Assembly (NCBI GenBank): GCA_963834725.1
Contig: CAWICN010000001.1
Location: 2,666,001 to 2,730,000, forward strand
DNA length: 64,000 nt
From: PALSA-693 sp963834725
Lineage (GTDB): Bacteria > Actinomycetota > Acidimicrobiia > Acidimicrobiales > Palsa-688
Direction: 5' to 3'
Every line of letters begins with the position of its first letter. Position 1 is the first letter of the stretch. The notes beneath the pieces were generated by a model, which ran no database searches, had not been told where the DNA came from, and saw only the letters and a program-made list of their open reading frames with translations. A program made the translations under genes and the position numbers. Below, in pieces: positions 53,373-62,106 of this stretch.

Positions 53373-55646
53373 TCATAGTGCGTTTCCTGTGACTTGTTGT
53401 AGGGCTTGGGCCTTGACGGCCTGGGGTAGTTGGGGTGAGCGGGCGATGCGCTGCCAGCATTCGGCCTCGACTTGTGGGGTGAAGTGCATGTAGGCGTGGC
53501 CGCCGGGGCCGTATCGGGCAGGTAGGTGGCCGTGGGTCATCCAGTTGTAGATGGCGTCGCGGCTGATGCCGAGGCGGTCGGCGACCTGGGCGGGGGTGAG
53601 TTCGTCGGGTTGGGGTGGATGCTGGCTATTGGGATCTCGGTGGATCTGGCGGGAGGTGGCGATGTGATCTCGGCAGGCGGCCTCAACGTCGGGGGTGAAC
53701 GCGATGAGGAACCGGCCGCTGGCATCACGGCGGGCGGGGAGGCGGCCGTTGTCGATCCAGGCGATGACGGTGGAGCGGGTGACGCCCAGGCGGGTGGCGA
53801 CGTCTTTGACGGTGGCTTCCCCGGCAGCGAGCAGCCCGGCGGGCGGGATGCCGTGGGAACGTCGCAGGGCGCGGACGGCTTCTGTGTCGAATCGTCGGCC
53901 GGTGCCGGTGCGATGGCCGGCCGTGTTGAGTTGTTCGGCCAGGCTGGCGTTGTCGGTGGTGGGGCCGAGGCGGCGTATGAACTCGATGGTGTGGCCGGGG
54001 GTGCGACGGGCTTCGCAGATGGAGGTGACGCGTTCGGTGGCGATCTGGTCGCTGGCTCCGGAGTGCCAGCGGAGCCCGATGCGGATCTTGGCCGGGTCGC
54101 TGCCAGCGAGGACGGTGACGTCGGCGATGAGGGTTCGCAGGAGGCGTTTGCGGTCTCGGTCGGTGGTGGTGGGGGCCGCCCAGAGCGTGTCGAGGTCGGC
54201 GACGGCGGCCTGCAGTTCGGCTCTGTCGGGCAGGGGGGTCGTGGTGGTCTGGGTGGCAGCGAGGGCGGCGTCGGCTTCGGCCAGTTCTTGGAGGCGGGCT
54301 TCGTATCGGGCTTCGAAGCTGCGCGCTACTAGCCGGTTTTCGGGTTCGACGGCCAGTAGTGCTCGTTCGGCCCGGCCGGCGTGATAGCGGGCGCGCTCGA
54401 CGGCGAGCTCGGCGACGCGGGTGTGGCGGGCTCGGCGGTCGGCGACCTCGTCGGCGGCAGCGAGGGCGAGGCTGATCTCCTCGCCGGTGAGCGCTTCGAG
54501 CAGGCAGGCGGTGACGGGCTCGTCGATGGTGGCGGCTCGCACCGAGCGGCAGGCCGGGGTGCGCACATGGTCGGAGCGGGAGTGCGTGCAGTCGTAGTGG
54601 GGCTGGCGGTTGACGTAGTGGACGTCCATGGGCCTTCCGCAGCCCCCGCAGATGATGATCCCTTGGCAGAGGGCCGATCCTTCCCGGGGCGGGCGGGCCC
54701 CGGTGTTGGTGCGGTTGGCGGCCAGGCGTGACTTGTTAGTGAGGTACTGGTCCCAGGTGATGTAGCCGGAGTGGTGGTCGACGATGAGCGTTTCCCACTC
54801 TGCCTGCGACACAGAGAGGTGTCGGGTCTGGACGGCTCCGTCGGCGGTCACGGTGTGGTGGGCGCGGTGCCGTCCGAAGGCGTAGGCACCGGCATAGGTC
54901 GGGTTGTTCAAGACCTTGAGGACCCGGTCGTAGCTGAGCGGCACCCAGTCCAGCTCGGATGAGTCGCTGTGAGGGCAGCGGGGGAACTTGCGTCCGGTGA
55001 AGGCGCCGACGACACCGTAGGCGGATCCGGTGGCCACGAACGCGGCGAACAGGTCGGCCACCGCGGCCTGCACTTGCTGGTCGGGGTCGACCACGATGGC
55101 GTCCCGGTCGTCATGCACGTAACCGGCGGGCAACGCCAGTCGCAGCTCGCCGCGTGCCGCGGCGGCCCGCTTGGCCTGGTTCATGCGACTGTTAAGTATG
55201 TGCAACTCGGCTTCGCTGATAGTCCCCTTGACGCCCAGGACCAGTCGATCGTTGATATCGCAGAGGTCATAGACGCCGTCGGCGTCGATGACCACGGTGT
55301 CGGTGAGGCGGGCCAGCTCCAACAGTTTGGACAAATCCGCCGAGGAGCGGGCCAGGCGGGAAACCTCCAAACCAAAGATGGCGCCCACCTCGCCCAGGCA
55401 TACCCGGCCCATGAGGTCCTTGAACCCTTCCCGGTTGGCGGCATGGCGGCCCGAGATGCCCAAGTCGGCGTCGATGACCTCGATAGCCGGATCCGGCCAG
55501 CCCAGCCGGGCCGCCTGTGCAGCCAGGCCGTATTGGCGGGCGGTCGACTCGGTGTTGTTGCGCACCTGAGCCACGGTGCTTTGCCGGACGTAGATCAAAG
55601 CCGCCCGGGCCAGATGGGTGGCCCGGATCTTGCTGTCTCCTCTCAT
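53373..55646 (-). CDS. large serine recombinase with two C-terminal helix-turn-helix modules
   Basis: The N-terminal resolvase domain has ALIYVRQSTVAQV (catalytic Ser23), GISGRHAANREGFKDLM and FGLEVSRLARSSADL. Then come a Recombinase domain (LPAGYVHDDRDAIVVDPDQQ ... LKVLNNPTYAGAYAFGRH), a zinc ribbon (CGGCGRPMDVHYVNRQPHYD) and coiled-coil. At ~600-757 are two similar HTH units (VKDVATRLGVTRSTVIAWID; PAQVADRLGISRDAIYNWMT), of the MerR/excisionase type. That tail is not usual for this enzyme class and could supply directionality (a built-in excisionase). Its 3' end lies 10 bases inside the left junction. Confidence 0.92.
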   Translation of the reverse strand: MRGDSKIRATHLARAALIYVRQSTVAQVRNNTESTARQYGLAAQAARLGWPDPAIEVIDADLGISGRHAANREGFKDLMGRVCLGEVGAIFGLEVSRLARSSADLSKLLELARLTDTVVIDADGVYDLCDINDRLVLGVKGTISEAELHILNSRMNQAKRAAAARGELRLALPAGYVHDDRDAIVVDPDQQVQAAVADLFAAFVATGSAYGVVGAFTGRKFPRCPHSDSSELDWVPLSYDRVLKVLNNPTYAGAYAFGRHRAHHTVTADGAVQTRHLSVSQAEWETLIVDHHSGYITWDQYLTNKSRLAANRTNTGARPPREGSALCQGIIICGGCGRPMDVHYVNRQPHYDCTHSRSDHVRTPACRSVRAATIDEPVTACLLEALTGEEISLALAAADEVADRRARHTRVAELAVERARYHAGRAERALLAVEPENRLVARSFEARYEARLQELAEADAALAATQTTTTPLPDRAELQAAVADLDTLWAAPTTTDRDRKRLLRTLIADVTVLAGSDPAKIRIGLRWHSGASDQIATERVTSICEARRTPGHTIEFIRRLGPTTDNASLAEQLNTAGHRTGTGRRFDTEAVRALRRSHGIPPAGLLAAGEATVKDVATRLGVTRSTVIAWIDNGRLPARRDASGRFLIAFTPDVEAACRDHIATSRQIHRDPNSQHPPQPDELTPAQVADRLGISRDAIYNWMTHGHLPARYGPGGHAYMHFTPQVEAECWQRIARSPQLPQAVKAQALQQVTGNAL

Positions 55647-55817
55647 GGGCTGCTTCCTCTCGTTGATGGCAAGGGGCTGGGAGGTTTCGGTCGACGGCTT
55701 GATGACAGTTGCCTGTCGTCAGGGGTCGATGCTCGCTGTGCCCAAACGCGACCGCGGCTTCGAGCATGTTGGCGATGGGGGCCACCATCTCGGCTGTCGC
55801 TGTCAGGCCAGGTGCCA

Positions 55818-56168
55818 CTACCGCAGTTCCCGTCTGGACAGCAACTCCAGGTTGATCGCCGAGATCTCGGCCAACACCGCCTCGGTCGCCTCCGTGTACG
55901 CCACCCGGCTGCTCACCGCCTCGGCCAAGGGGGACGGAACATACAGCAGCCGGGCCGTGCCGGTGGCTCGGCCCACCGACAGGTAGGTGTAGGGTCCGTG
56001 CAGTTCGCCCTCGGCGCAGCGGCAGCCCGGCTTGCCGCAGCGGCGGCCCTGGCTGATGAGACTCCCTCGCAGGGTCATCTCGGGATCACCCAGCCTGTCG
56101 GCCAGACGACGGCGCCGGGCTCGCAGCTGTCGGACGGTGAGCGAGGTGAGGTCAGGGTTGTTAGCCAT
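55818..56168 (-). CDS. DUF6788-like accessory protein of the serine-recombinase element
   Basis: The 116-residue protein contains RGSLISQGRRCGKPGCRCAE then GELHGPYTYLSVGRATGTAR, a C-x4-C-x-C zinc-type motif followed by a strand, and LLYVPSPLAEAV. Proteins of this kind travel with serine recombinases in actinobacterial elements (recalled, not searched). ATG 56168 (MANNPDLTSLTVRQLRARRR) was chosen over 56198. Possibly a DNA-binding partner of the recombinase. Confidence 0.72.
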   Translation of the reverse strand: MANNPDLTSLTVRQLRARRRRLADRLGDPEMTLRGSLISQGRRCGKPGCRCAEGELHGPYTYLSVGRATGTARLLYVPSPLAEAVSSRVAYTEATEAVLAEISAINLELLSRRELR

Positions 56169-56225
56169 ATCTGCACAAGATAATCGTGGCGCGGTCACTC
56201 CGCCAGGTCAAGCATCCTCGAACTC

Positions 56226-56447
56226 TCAGGCCAGACGGATGGCGGCCACCAGCCCCGCCAGTTCCGCGAGGCGCTCGTAGCTCAACCTCCTGTCACCCTC
56301 AACCGGGCCACGATCGGTCCAGTCGGCCGGGACCACCACCGGTCCCCCCGGTCCCATGCAGCGGTATTGCAACTTTCCGTTCGGTCGCTGCTGGCCTTCC
56401 ACCTCGAGGCGCTGACCGGAAAGAGGATGGAACGGGTGGGTGACCAC
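56226..56447 (-). CDS. DUF5372-like small protein of the serine-recombinase element
   Basis: The 73-residue protein starts VTHPFHPLSGQRLEVEGQQR, the pattern of DUF5372, and continues PVVVPADWTD. It is found next to transposon/recombinase genes in related organisms to my recollection. It is the upstream-most gene of the three-gene leftward cargo. Confidence 0.7.
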   Translation of the reverse strand: MVTHPFHPLSGQRLEVEGQQRPNGKLQYRCMGPGGPVVVPADWTDRGPVEGDRRLSYERLAELAGLVAAIRLA

Positions 56448-56506
56448 GATCGAGTCCGGAGCCGTCGGGCCCGGTGAGCGGATGGCGGTATGCGATGACT
56501 TTCGTG

Positions 56507-57559
56507 GTGCCCGGCGATGTGGGCTATCCCACCGACTCGGGCCTGCTGGCCCGGGGCGTCATCCGGCTGGTGGCATTGGTGGCCGCCTTGCACGGCCTGG
56601 GATTAGCGGGCCGGACCGGCATGCCGGACCGCTCCCGGGCGGTGCGCCGCCGGGCGCATGACATCGGGGCCTGGCTGCGCCGGCGTAGCGAGGTGGCCAA
56701 GGAGGAAGCGGTGGCCATCACCGCCCAGATGGCCGATATCGCCGAGGCCTCGCTGGCCGAGGGCGGCCGGGTGGCCGCCAACGCCCGGCGGGGTATGCGC
56801 CGCGCCGGCGGTCAGGTGTCGGGCCAGGCTCGGGCCACCCTGGCCGAACTGGACACGCTGATCGCCCGGCTGGAGCAGGTGGTGGCCCAGACCCGCACCC
56901 GGGTGGGCGGCGACATGCCCGACTCGGCCACCCGGCTGGTCAGCCTGCACGATCCCGACGCCCGGCCCATAAAGAAAGGACGCATCGGCAAACCGGTGGA
57001 GTTCGGCTATCTGGGCCAGGTCATCGACAACGACGACGGCGTGGTGGTCGACCACGGCCTGCACGTCGGCAACCCGCCCGATGGGCCGCTGTTGGCCCCC
57101 GCGGTCAAGCGGGTCACCAAACTGGCGGGCCGGGCGCCGAGGGAGGTGGCCGCCGATCGGGGCTACGGCGCCGCCGCGGTGGACACCGAGCTCACCGCCA
57201 TCGGGGTCAAATTCGTGGCGGTGGTGCGCAAGGGCCGCCAAACCGCCGCTCGCCAGGCTGTGGAACGGGGCCGCCGGTTCCGCCGCCTGGTCAAATGGCG
57301 CACCGGATCAGAAGGGCGCATCTCGGCTTTGAAACGCAACTGGGGCTGGAACCGCAGCCTCATGGACGGCCTGGCCGGAACCCAAACCTGGTGCGGCTAC
57401 GGCATCTTCGCCCACAACGCCACCAAAATCAGCGGCCTGATCGCGGCCAAGAACCCGCCCGAACCCACCGAACCGACCAACGGCCCGCCAACCCGGGCCG
57501 CCGCCACCGGACCGCCGGGCAAGTCGCCACCACCGCCCGGCCTGCCGCAATCGGCCTGA
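56507..57559 (+). pseudogene. IS transposase, C-terminal part (interrupted)
   Basis: Immediately after the insert the frame resumes as VPGDVGYPTDSGLLARGVIR and runs to 57559. It contains the later catalytic region (HGLHVGNPPDGPLLAPAVKR, VAADRGYGAAAVD, a D/E-rich block and RTGSEGRISALKRNWGWNRS). Joined to 53363 it restores DTTV-VPGDVGYPTDSG in register (504 aa), so the insert splits an otherwise intact transposase and the insertion is recent or cleanly preserved. Confidence 0.88.
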
Positions 57560-57705
57560 ACCCCGTCCCGTCGGCTTCTCCTCCCGCGACCAAACGGCGG
57601 GGAACGGCCCCAAACCAGGGCCGGGACAAGCCAAAACGGGACGGGGACAGGCCCACAGCGGGCCACAAGAGCCCCTCAAGCCAAACAGGACACCCCTGTC
57701 AGCCT

Positions 57706-57729
57706 TCGAATTTCACCGGGAAGTAGCTA
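57706..57729 (-). repeat. IS right terminal inverted repeat
   Basis: Exact reverse complement of 52790-52813 over 24 bases. Confidence 0.95.
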
Positions 57730-58008
57730 AAAGCCGATCAGAACGTTTCCAGCCGTGACATACGGTGCTGCGACTTTGAGGTCCGGCAGGTTCTCGGCCA
57801 GCCACGCGGCGGCAGCGCGATTCGACTCCTCCGCCCCTTCTTGGTCCTCGAAGACGCTAATTGTGGACGTCCCCTCGGCCAGCTTGAGGAGATAGTACGC
57901 CTTGAACCCGTTGATGCCGCTGATGACTCGCCGAACATCTTCCTCATGCTCGACGAGCTTGTCGGCGAGGTCGGAGTTACCGGTGTATGCGCGGATGACT
58001 GCGTACAT
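57727..58008 (-). CDS. antibiotic-biosynthesis-monooxygenase (ABM)-like protein
   Basis: The protein (~93 aa) reads MYAVIRAYTGNSDLADKLVE, GINGFKAYYLLKLAEGTSTI and SVFEDQEGAEESNRAAAAWL, a ferredoxin-like ABM fold. It ends AGNVLIGF then stop. The stop codon (57727-57729) is made of the IS end, so the native C-terminus may have been slightly longer. ATG 58008 was chosen; an upstream start in the frame adds 14 unlikely residues. Confidence 0.85.
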   Translation of the reverse strand: MYAVIRAYTGNSDLADKLVEHEEDVRRVISGINGFKAYYLLKLAEGTSTISVFEDQEGAEESNRAAAAWLAENLPDLKVAAPYVTAGNVLIGF

Positions 58009-58379
58009 GGTCGCTGCCTCATTTCGTCTCGTGTACACGGAGTGTCTCACGACCGAGGGCCCGCGTCACTACGGGAGCGCCCAAGAAACCGAGGTCGTGG
58101 GCCCGGCAGGCCGTCGGTGACCCTTTGGCGCCGACCATTCGCGTCTAGAGACAAAACACAAAGAGCTACTCTGGTCTTAGTGGCCGGGTTACACCCGCAC
58201 TCAGGCGCGAAGTGGCTGGTCACGGCCTTCGCCGACGTTGATGTTTTTGCGTGTGTTTCGTTCCTGGCGCGCTGTACTGGTGGAGTTGGCGATCGTTGGG
58301 AGCAGTGACGGCGACGACCGCGACGCACGGGACGTCGCCGCTGCGCGAGACCGAACGCGCCGCCCAAGACGAAGAAGGC
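58009..58379. other. no gene seen
   Basis: 371 bases with no recognisable gene. Confidence 0.5.
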
Positions 58380-58639
58380 CAGACGAAGAAGGCCAAGCTC
58401 CTCTCCCTTGATATGAGCCAGGCGGGTGCCCAGGACAGGCTCCGAGATCTCCTTGATCAATAGGTCGCCCTCTCGAAGGAGGAGGCCAGGGGCGGCGGGC
58501 CTGCGACATCGCCGATCCGGAAACAGCCGTCGAACGCGGACTACGGAATCCGACCGGCTATGGACCCTTGGAGCCGCTGCTTGAAGCCCCGGATGTGTCT
58601 GAAATCATGACCAACGCTCCAGAAGGCACCCTCCCATAA
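58380..58639 (+). pseudogene. remnant of a CpaF/TadA-type secretion ATPase N-terminus
   Basis: Pieces in different frames match the start of CpaF/TadA: MSQAGAQDRLRDLLDQ, then VALSKEEARG, then in a third frame GLRNPTGYGPLEPLLEAPDV SEIMTNAP ending at TAA 58639. G-x-G-P-L-E-P-L-L-x-x-P-x-V-x-E-I-M is a strong signature of pilus-secretion ATPases. Walker motifs and the rest are gone. Confidence 0.65.
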
Positions 58640-58995
58640 CCAGTACATCCTGTCGGGACCAGTGGAAGCGCCGGAGCAGTCACAAGACGGGGGGCGGCAG
58701 ATAGCAGTCGGGGGCCAGGAGCGCTTCGATAATCGACCCCAGCCCGGCGTTCAGGGCGCCGTGGTGGCCGGCCTTAGGGGATGGTTCTCCGTGGTTTTAT
58801 GGGTCACAAGTCGGCGGTTGGGACTCGCGTCACCACCGATGATGTGGGTCCATACGAACCAACGACTTTTTGGGTCCTTGACCCAGGTACAACGCGGCCC
58901 GACCGTCGCCGGCCTATCGGCGGCCGTACGAACCAGTGTAGTATACGAACCGGTATCTTCCAGGGAGACTCGCTGGGACGGCTTGCGGAGCGCGT
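58640..58995. other. no gene seen
   Basis: 356 bases. The minus strand near 58720 (ALNAGLGSIIEALLAP) resembles a similar trace near 51540, perhaps a shared relic. Confidence 0.45.
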
Positions 58996-60048
58996 TCAGG
59001 TAGCTCGGCGACGGACTACCCAGATGGTTACGGCGATGAGCAGTGCCGACAATGCGAGCAGCCAACCGGCCTCAATCATCTGGAACGACCAGAACCGGCT
59101 GGCCGGCTGGTATCGGGTCAACTGCGTGTAGCCGTGAGCGGCGGCGCATTGCGAGAACGACTGCAGGAACGGCTTACCGAGGGGTCCGCGCGGAGCGCCG
59201 GAGCAGGCTTGAACGAGGCTTTGCGGGGCGTCCCTCCAGTTGTGGAATGCGAACGCGTCGCCCTTGGTCCACCATTGGCGGTAGATCCGTGCGGAACCCG
59301 GCAGGTTCATGGCCCTGGTGACCACCGGTGTCAGGTAGTGCTGGCGCAAGACGTTCGCAGCGAGGAGCGCGACTCCGGTGTAGGCGGCGAGGGTGGCGAC
59401 GATCGCCGCGACGACCCGGCGGATAAGCATGCCGGCAAGGCAGCCGATAGCGAAGGCGACGAGCGTCAAGGCGGCGAAGTCGACTCCTCGCAGGTTGAAC
59501 AGGACTGAGGAGAACGGTGACAGCTCAGAAAGCTGACGGAGTTGATTCCCCGTGGCGTGGTACGGCTGGTAGTACCAGGAGAACAGCACGCTGATCGCTC
59601 CCGCGCCGGCGGCCACCACGACGGCAAGCGCCACCACCTTGGCGAGCGTCCAGCGCCACCGCCCGAAGCCCTGGGTCCAGGCATAACGAAAAGTGCCGGT
59701 CTCGAGTTCGCGGGCCAGTACCGGCGCTCCGATGAATGCTCCGATGAGCGCGGGTATTGGCTGCAATATGTAGCCACCCACCAGGGGATGGTTCATGTCC
59801 GAGTTGAACCTGCTGATCAGGCCAGCGCAGGTAGCCGAGTTGAGGTTACAGGTGGTCGCGGCAGCGTAGGCGTGGTGCAGCTGAAGGCCCGCCTGCCACA
59901 CGTAGAGCGCTACTGCCCCCAGGAAGACGGCCACGCCCGCCAGCGCGATTCGGTGTTGCCGCCATGTGACCCACGCCATCCGCCTCCACGGCAGAGGCCG
60001 CAGGCTGGCGTCCTCCACTGGACGGACAGGCACGGTCAGCGTCGTCAT
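58996..60048 (-). CDS. ABC transporter permease (GntR-linked exporter)
   Basis: The 350-residue protein begins MTTLTVPVRPVEDASLRPLP with WRRMAWVTWRQHRIALAGVA, then six hydrophobic segments and an extracellular Cys-containing loop (ATTCNLNSATCAGLIS). PVLARELETGTFRYAWTQGF is the permease motif that meets the ATPase. It overlaps the end of the ATPase gene by four bases and is the last gene of the operon GntR-ATPase-permease. Confidence 0.88.
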   Translation of the reverse strand: MTTLTVPVRPVEDASLRPLPWRRMAWVTWRQHRIALAGVAVFLGAVALYVWQAGLQLHHAYAAATTCNLNSATCAGLISRFNSDMNHPLVGGYILQPIPALIGAFIGAPVLARELETGTFRYAWTQGFGRWRWTLAKVVALAVVVAAGAGAISVLFSWYYQPYHATGNQLRQLSELSPFSSVLFNLRGVDFAALTLVAFAIGCLAGMLIRRVVAAIVATLAAYTGVALLAANVLRQHYLTPVVTRAMNLPGSARIYRQWWTKGDAFAFHNWRDAPQSLVQACSGAPRGPLGKPFLQSFSQCAAAHGYTQLTRYQPASRFWSFQMIEAGWLLALSALLIAVTIWVVRRRAT

Positions 60049-60958
60049 CTCCTTACCTCCGACCGATCGATTTCGTAGCTGCGGGCCGGACCGGGCAGCG
60101 CCCGAGCGCCGGGCTCTCGCAGGTAGGCGAGCATCAGCTCTTCGAGGCTGAGCTGGTGCGTTTCCCAGCCTGGCGGCACCGTGTCAGAGGTACCGTTTCT
60201 TCGCACAAGTAGATGGGCCTGCGACCCGCCGCCACGGGCGTGCACGACGTTCCATTCACGGGCATACCGCGCGGCCTGGTCGACCGGACCGGTCAGAACC
60301 CGATGCGCCGCCAGCAGTTCGTCGACCTCGCCCGCCACCTGTACCTTCCCGCCCGACACGAGGACGACGTAGTCGGCCACTCGTTCGAGCTCCGCGAGTA
60401 CGTGCGACGAGAGCACCACGGATACACCTTCGTCGGCCATGGCCGTCATCACCGTCGCCATGAAGTCGTGTCGGGCGAGAGGATCGAGCATCGCCATTGG
60501 CTCGTCGAGAATGAGGAGCTGGGGATGCCTCGCCAGCGCGAGCGTGAGCGCGAGCTGCGCCTGCTGACCGCCGGACATCTTGCCGGCCTTACGCTTGACC
60601 GGGATGCCGAGCTCTCGCAGTCGACGCTCGGCGTAGAACAGGTCGAAATGGCGGTTCAGATTGCGCGTCATGTGGAGCAGATCTGCCGCCGACAGGTTCT
60701 TAGAGGCGTGTCCTGGGCGACGAAGGCGATCCCGTCGAGAGCGGCCGGCGATCCCGCGGGTTGGCCGCCCAGCACGGTGACCTCTCCTGCGCTTGGGGCC
60801 GCGAGACCGACCGCCAAGTTCAACAGCGTCGTCTTACCGGCTCCGTTCGGGCCCACCAGCGCGGCCACATGTCCGGCAGGGATGGCGAGCCAACATTCGC
60901 GGAGCGCCCAAGTCGCGCCGTATCTCTTGCCCAGGGCGGTCGTCTCGACGACGTTCAT
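60045..60958 (-). CDS. ABC transporter ATP-binding protein, frameshift near 60703
   Basis: The first part has LGKRYGATWALRECWLAIPA and Walker A GPNGAGKTTLLNL. The second part, in another frame from about 60700 on, has KMSGGQQAQLALTLALAR (signature), LLILDEPMAMLDP (Walker B) and VVLSSHVLAELE. The expected P-L-Y-x-x-x-x-A-D-L-L joint is at CCTCTAAGAAC, one base short. If real, the ATPase is broken; if error, the gene is a normal 300-residue YtrB-type subunit. It partners the GntR gene upstream (4-base overlap) and the permease. Confidence 0.85.
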
Positions 60959-61491
60959 GCGACACCCTCCGTTTCGCTGCTCGCCGCGCCGCCGCGAGGG
61001 CGCGAGCCGCTGCGGCGCTCATAGAAATCCCGCAGCGCGCTGGTGAAGAGCGCCACGATCCCGTCCTCGTCCAGCCCCGCCGCGTCCGCGGTGGCCAGCC
61101 AGCCAACCAAGGAGCGGCGAAGCCCGGTCAACTCGGCCAGCGGGACCTGGCTCAGCGTGGCCTGGCTCAGCGTGGCCTGGATGAATGTCCCCTGACCGGG
61201 CCGGCCGGTCGTCAGACCCTTGGTCTCCAGATCACGGTAGGCCTTCAGCACGGTGTTCGGATTGATAGCCAGTGAGGCCACCACGTCCCTGACCTTGGGC
61301 AGCTGGTCGCCCGGCTCTAGGTAGCCGAGCCGCAGCGCATGCTCGACCTGATGGACCAGCTGCAGGAAAGTCGGCACGCCCGAGGACGGATCGAGCCGAA
61401 ACTCGATCGGGGATCCCGACCCCCGTTCGTCCGCAACCCCGTCGCCAACCGGAGGCCCGTGGGAACGGCTGAACGGTTTATCTAGTTCCAT
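60955..61491 (-). CDS. YtrA-type GntR-family transcriptional regulator
   Basis: The 178-residue protein has a GntR winged helix (SGVPTFLQLVHQVEHALRLG, LEPGDQLPKVRDVVASLAIN, PNTVLKAYRDLETKGLTTGR PGQGTFI) but only a short helical tail, the YtrA subgroup that controls linked ABC exporters. It overlaps the ATPase start (ATGA-type junction). The YtrA group typically represses until cell-wall stress. Confidence 0.93.
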   Translation of the reverse strand: MELDKPFSRSHGPPVGDGVADERGSGSPIEFRLDPSSGVPTFLQLVHQVEHALRLGYLEPGDQLPKVRDVVASLAINPNTVLKAYRDLETKGLTTGRPGQGTFIQATLSQATLSQVPLAELTGLRRSLVGWLATADAAGLDEDGIVALFTSALRDFYERRSGSRPRGGAASSETEGVA

Positions 61492-61652
61492 AGGACAAGA
61501 TTACAGCACTAGGCGGAGTTGTCAACATCCCCTCCCCGGGCTCACAGCGGTCAGGGTGGACAGCCAGCCCAACCCTCGGCGCAGTGACGCATCTAGGAGA
61601 GCCCTGAAGTAATCGCCAGGTCCACCACTTCGGGGGCGGCATCGGGAATTGT

Positions 61653-62106
61653 TTGGGCATGGCGTTGGGTGTGGCGAGGTTGCAGGCCCGGTTCGAGGAT
61701 CCCAGGCAGCTGTTGGGTGATCGTCTGAAGGGGATATACCGGTTCCTGGCCGTTTTCGGGGATCGGCTGTTCCCTGACGGCTACTTCGCTGACATGTATA
61801 AGGAGTCGCGGCGGGGCCGGCCGACGGTGCCGGCGCGGGTGTTGGCCACGGTGATGATCTTGCAGGCTCATGAGGGCTTGTCGGATCAGGAGGCGGTCGA
61901 TCCTCTGGAACGGGATCTGGCTTGGCAGGCGGCGGCGGGAGTCCATTCCGGTTATGAGGCGTTCCATCCGACGGTGCTGGTGGGAGTGCGCAACCGGCTG
62001 CGGGCCTCGGAACGTCCTCGCCGGCTGTTCGAAGACACCAAGAAGGTGGCGGCCGAGGCGGGGGTGATGGGCCGCCGGGCTCGGGTGCTCGACTCCACCG
62101 CGCTCG
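61653..62106 (+). pseudogene. IS1182-family transposase N-terminal part, cut by a group II intron
   Basis: Residues match IS1182 transposases: LGDRLKGIYRFLAVFGDRLF, GRPTVPARVLATVMILQAHE, GLSDQEAVDPLERDLAWQAA and ARVLDSTAL, the last including the first catalytic Asp. Right after codons for D-S-T-A-L, at about 62106, the match ends and the sequence GTGCGAC begins. The C-terminal half would be beyond the right side of the intron, outside this window. Confidence 0.82.

Larger units (their letters stand above)
53361..56506 (-). mobile_element. 3.1-kb serine-recombinase integrative element inserted in the transposase
   Basis: The left junction reads CCACG-GTG-ACGGTGG and the right TTTC-GTG-GTGCCCGG; deleting one copy of GTG and the DNA between rebuilds CCACG-GTG-GTGCCCGG, the native transposase codons. 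GTG is thus the shared core, as expected for a large serine recombinase. Cargo is only three leftward genes: the recombinase, a DUF6788-like protein and a DUF5372-like protein. Precise excision should restore the host transposase. Confidence 0.85.
52790..57729. mobile_element. IS element (ISNCY-like) carrying a nested serine-recombinase element
   Basis: The IS is bounded by perfect 24-bp inverted repeats (52790-52813 and 57706-57729). Without the 3143-bp insert it is about 1.8 kb with one ~504-codon transposase gene on the plus strand. TA flanks the inner sequence at both ends, so a short target duplication is possible but not certain. The right end abuts or supplies the stop codon of the monooxygenase-like gene at 57727. 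The IS family name is my recollection of the transposase type, not a database match. Confidence 0.85.

Noticed and set aside
54969..56183. 404-codon plus-strand frame over the serine recombinase N-terminus
   Set aside because: Antisense shadow of the recombinase and the DUF6788-like gene.
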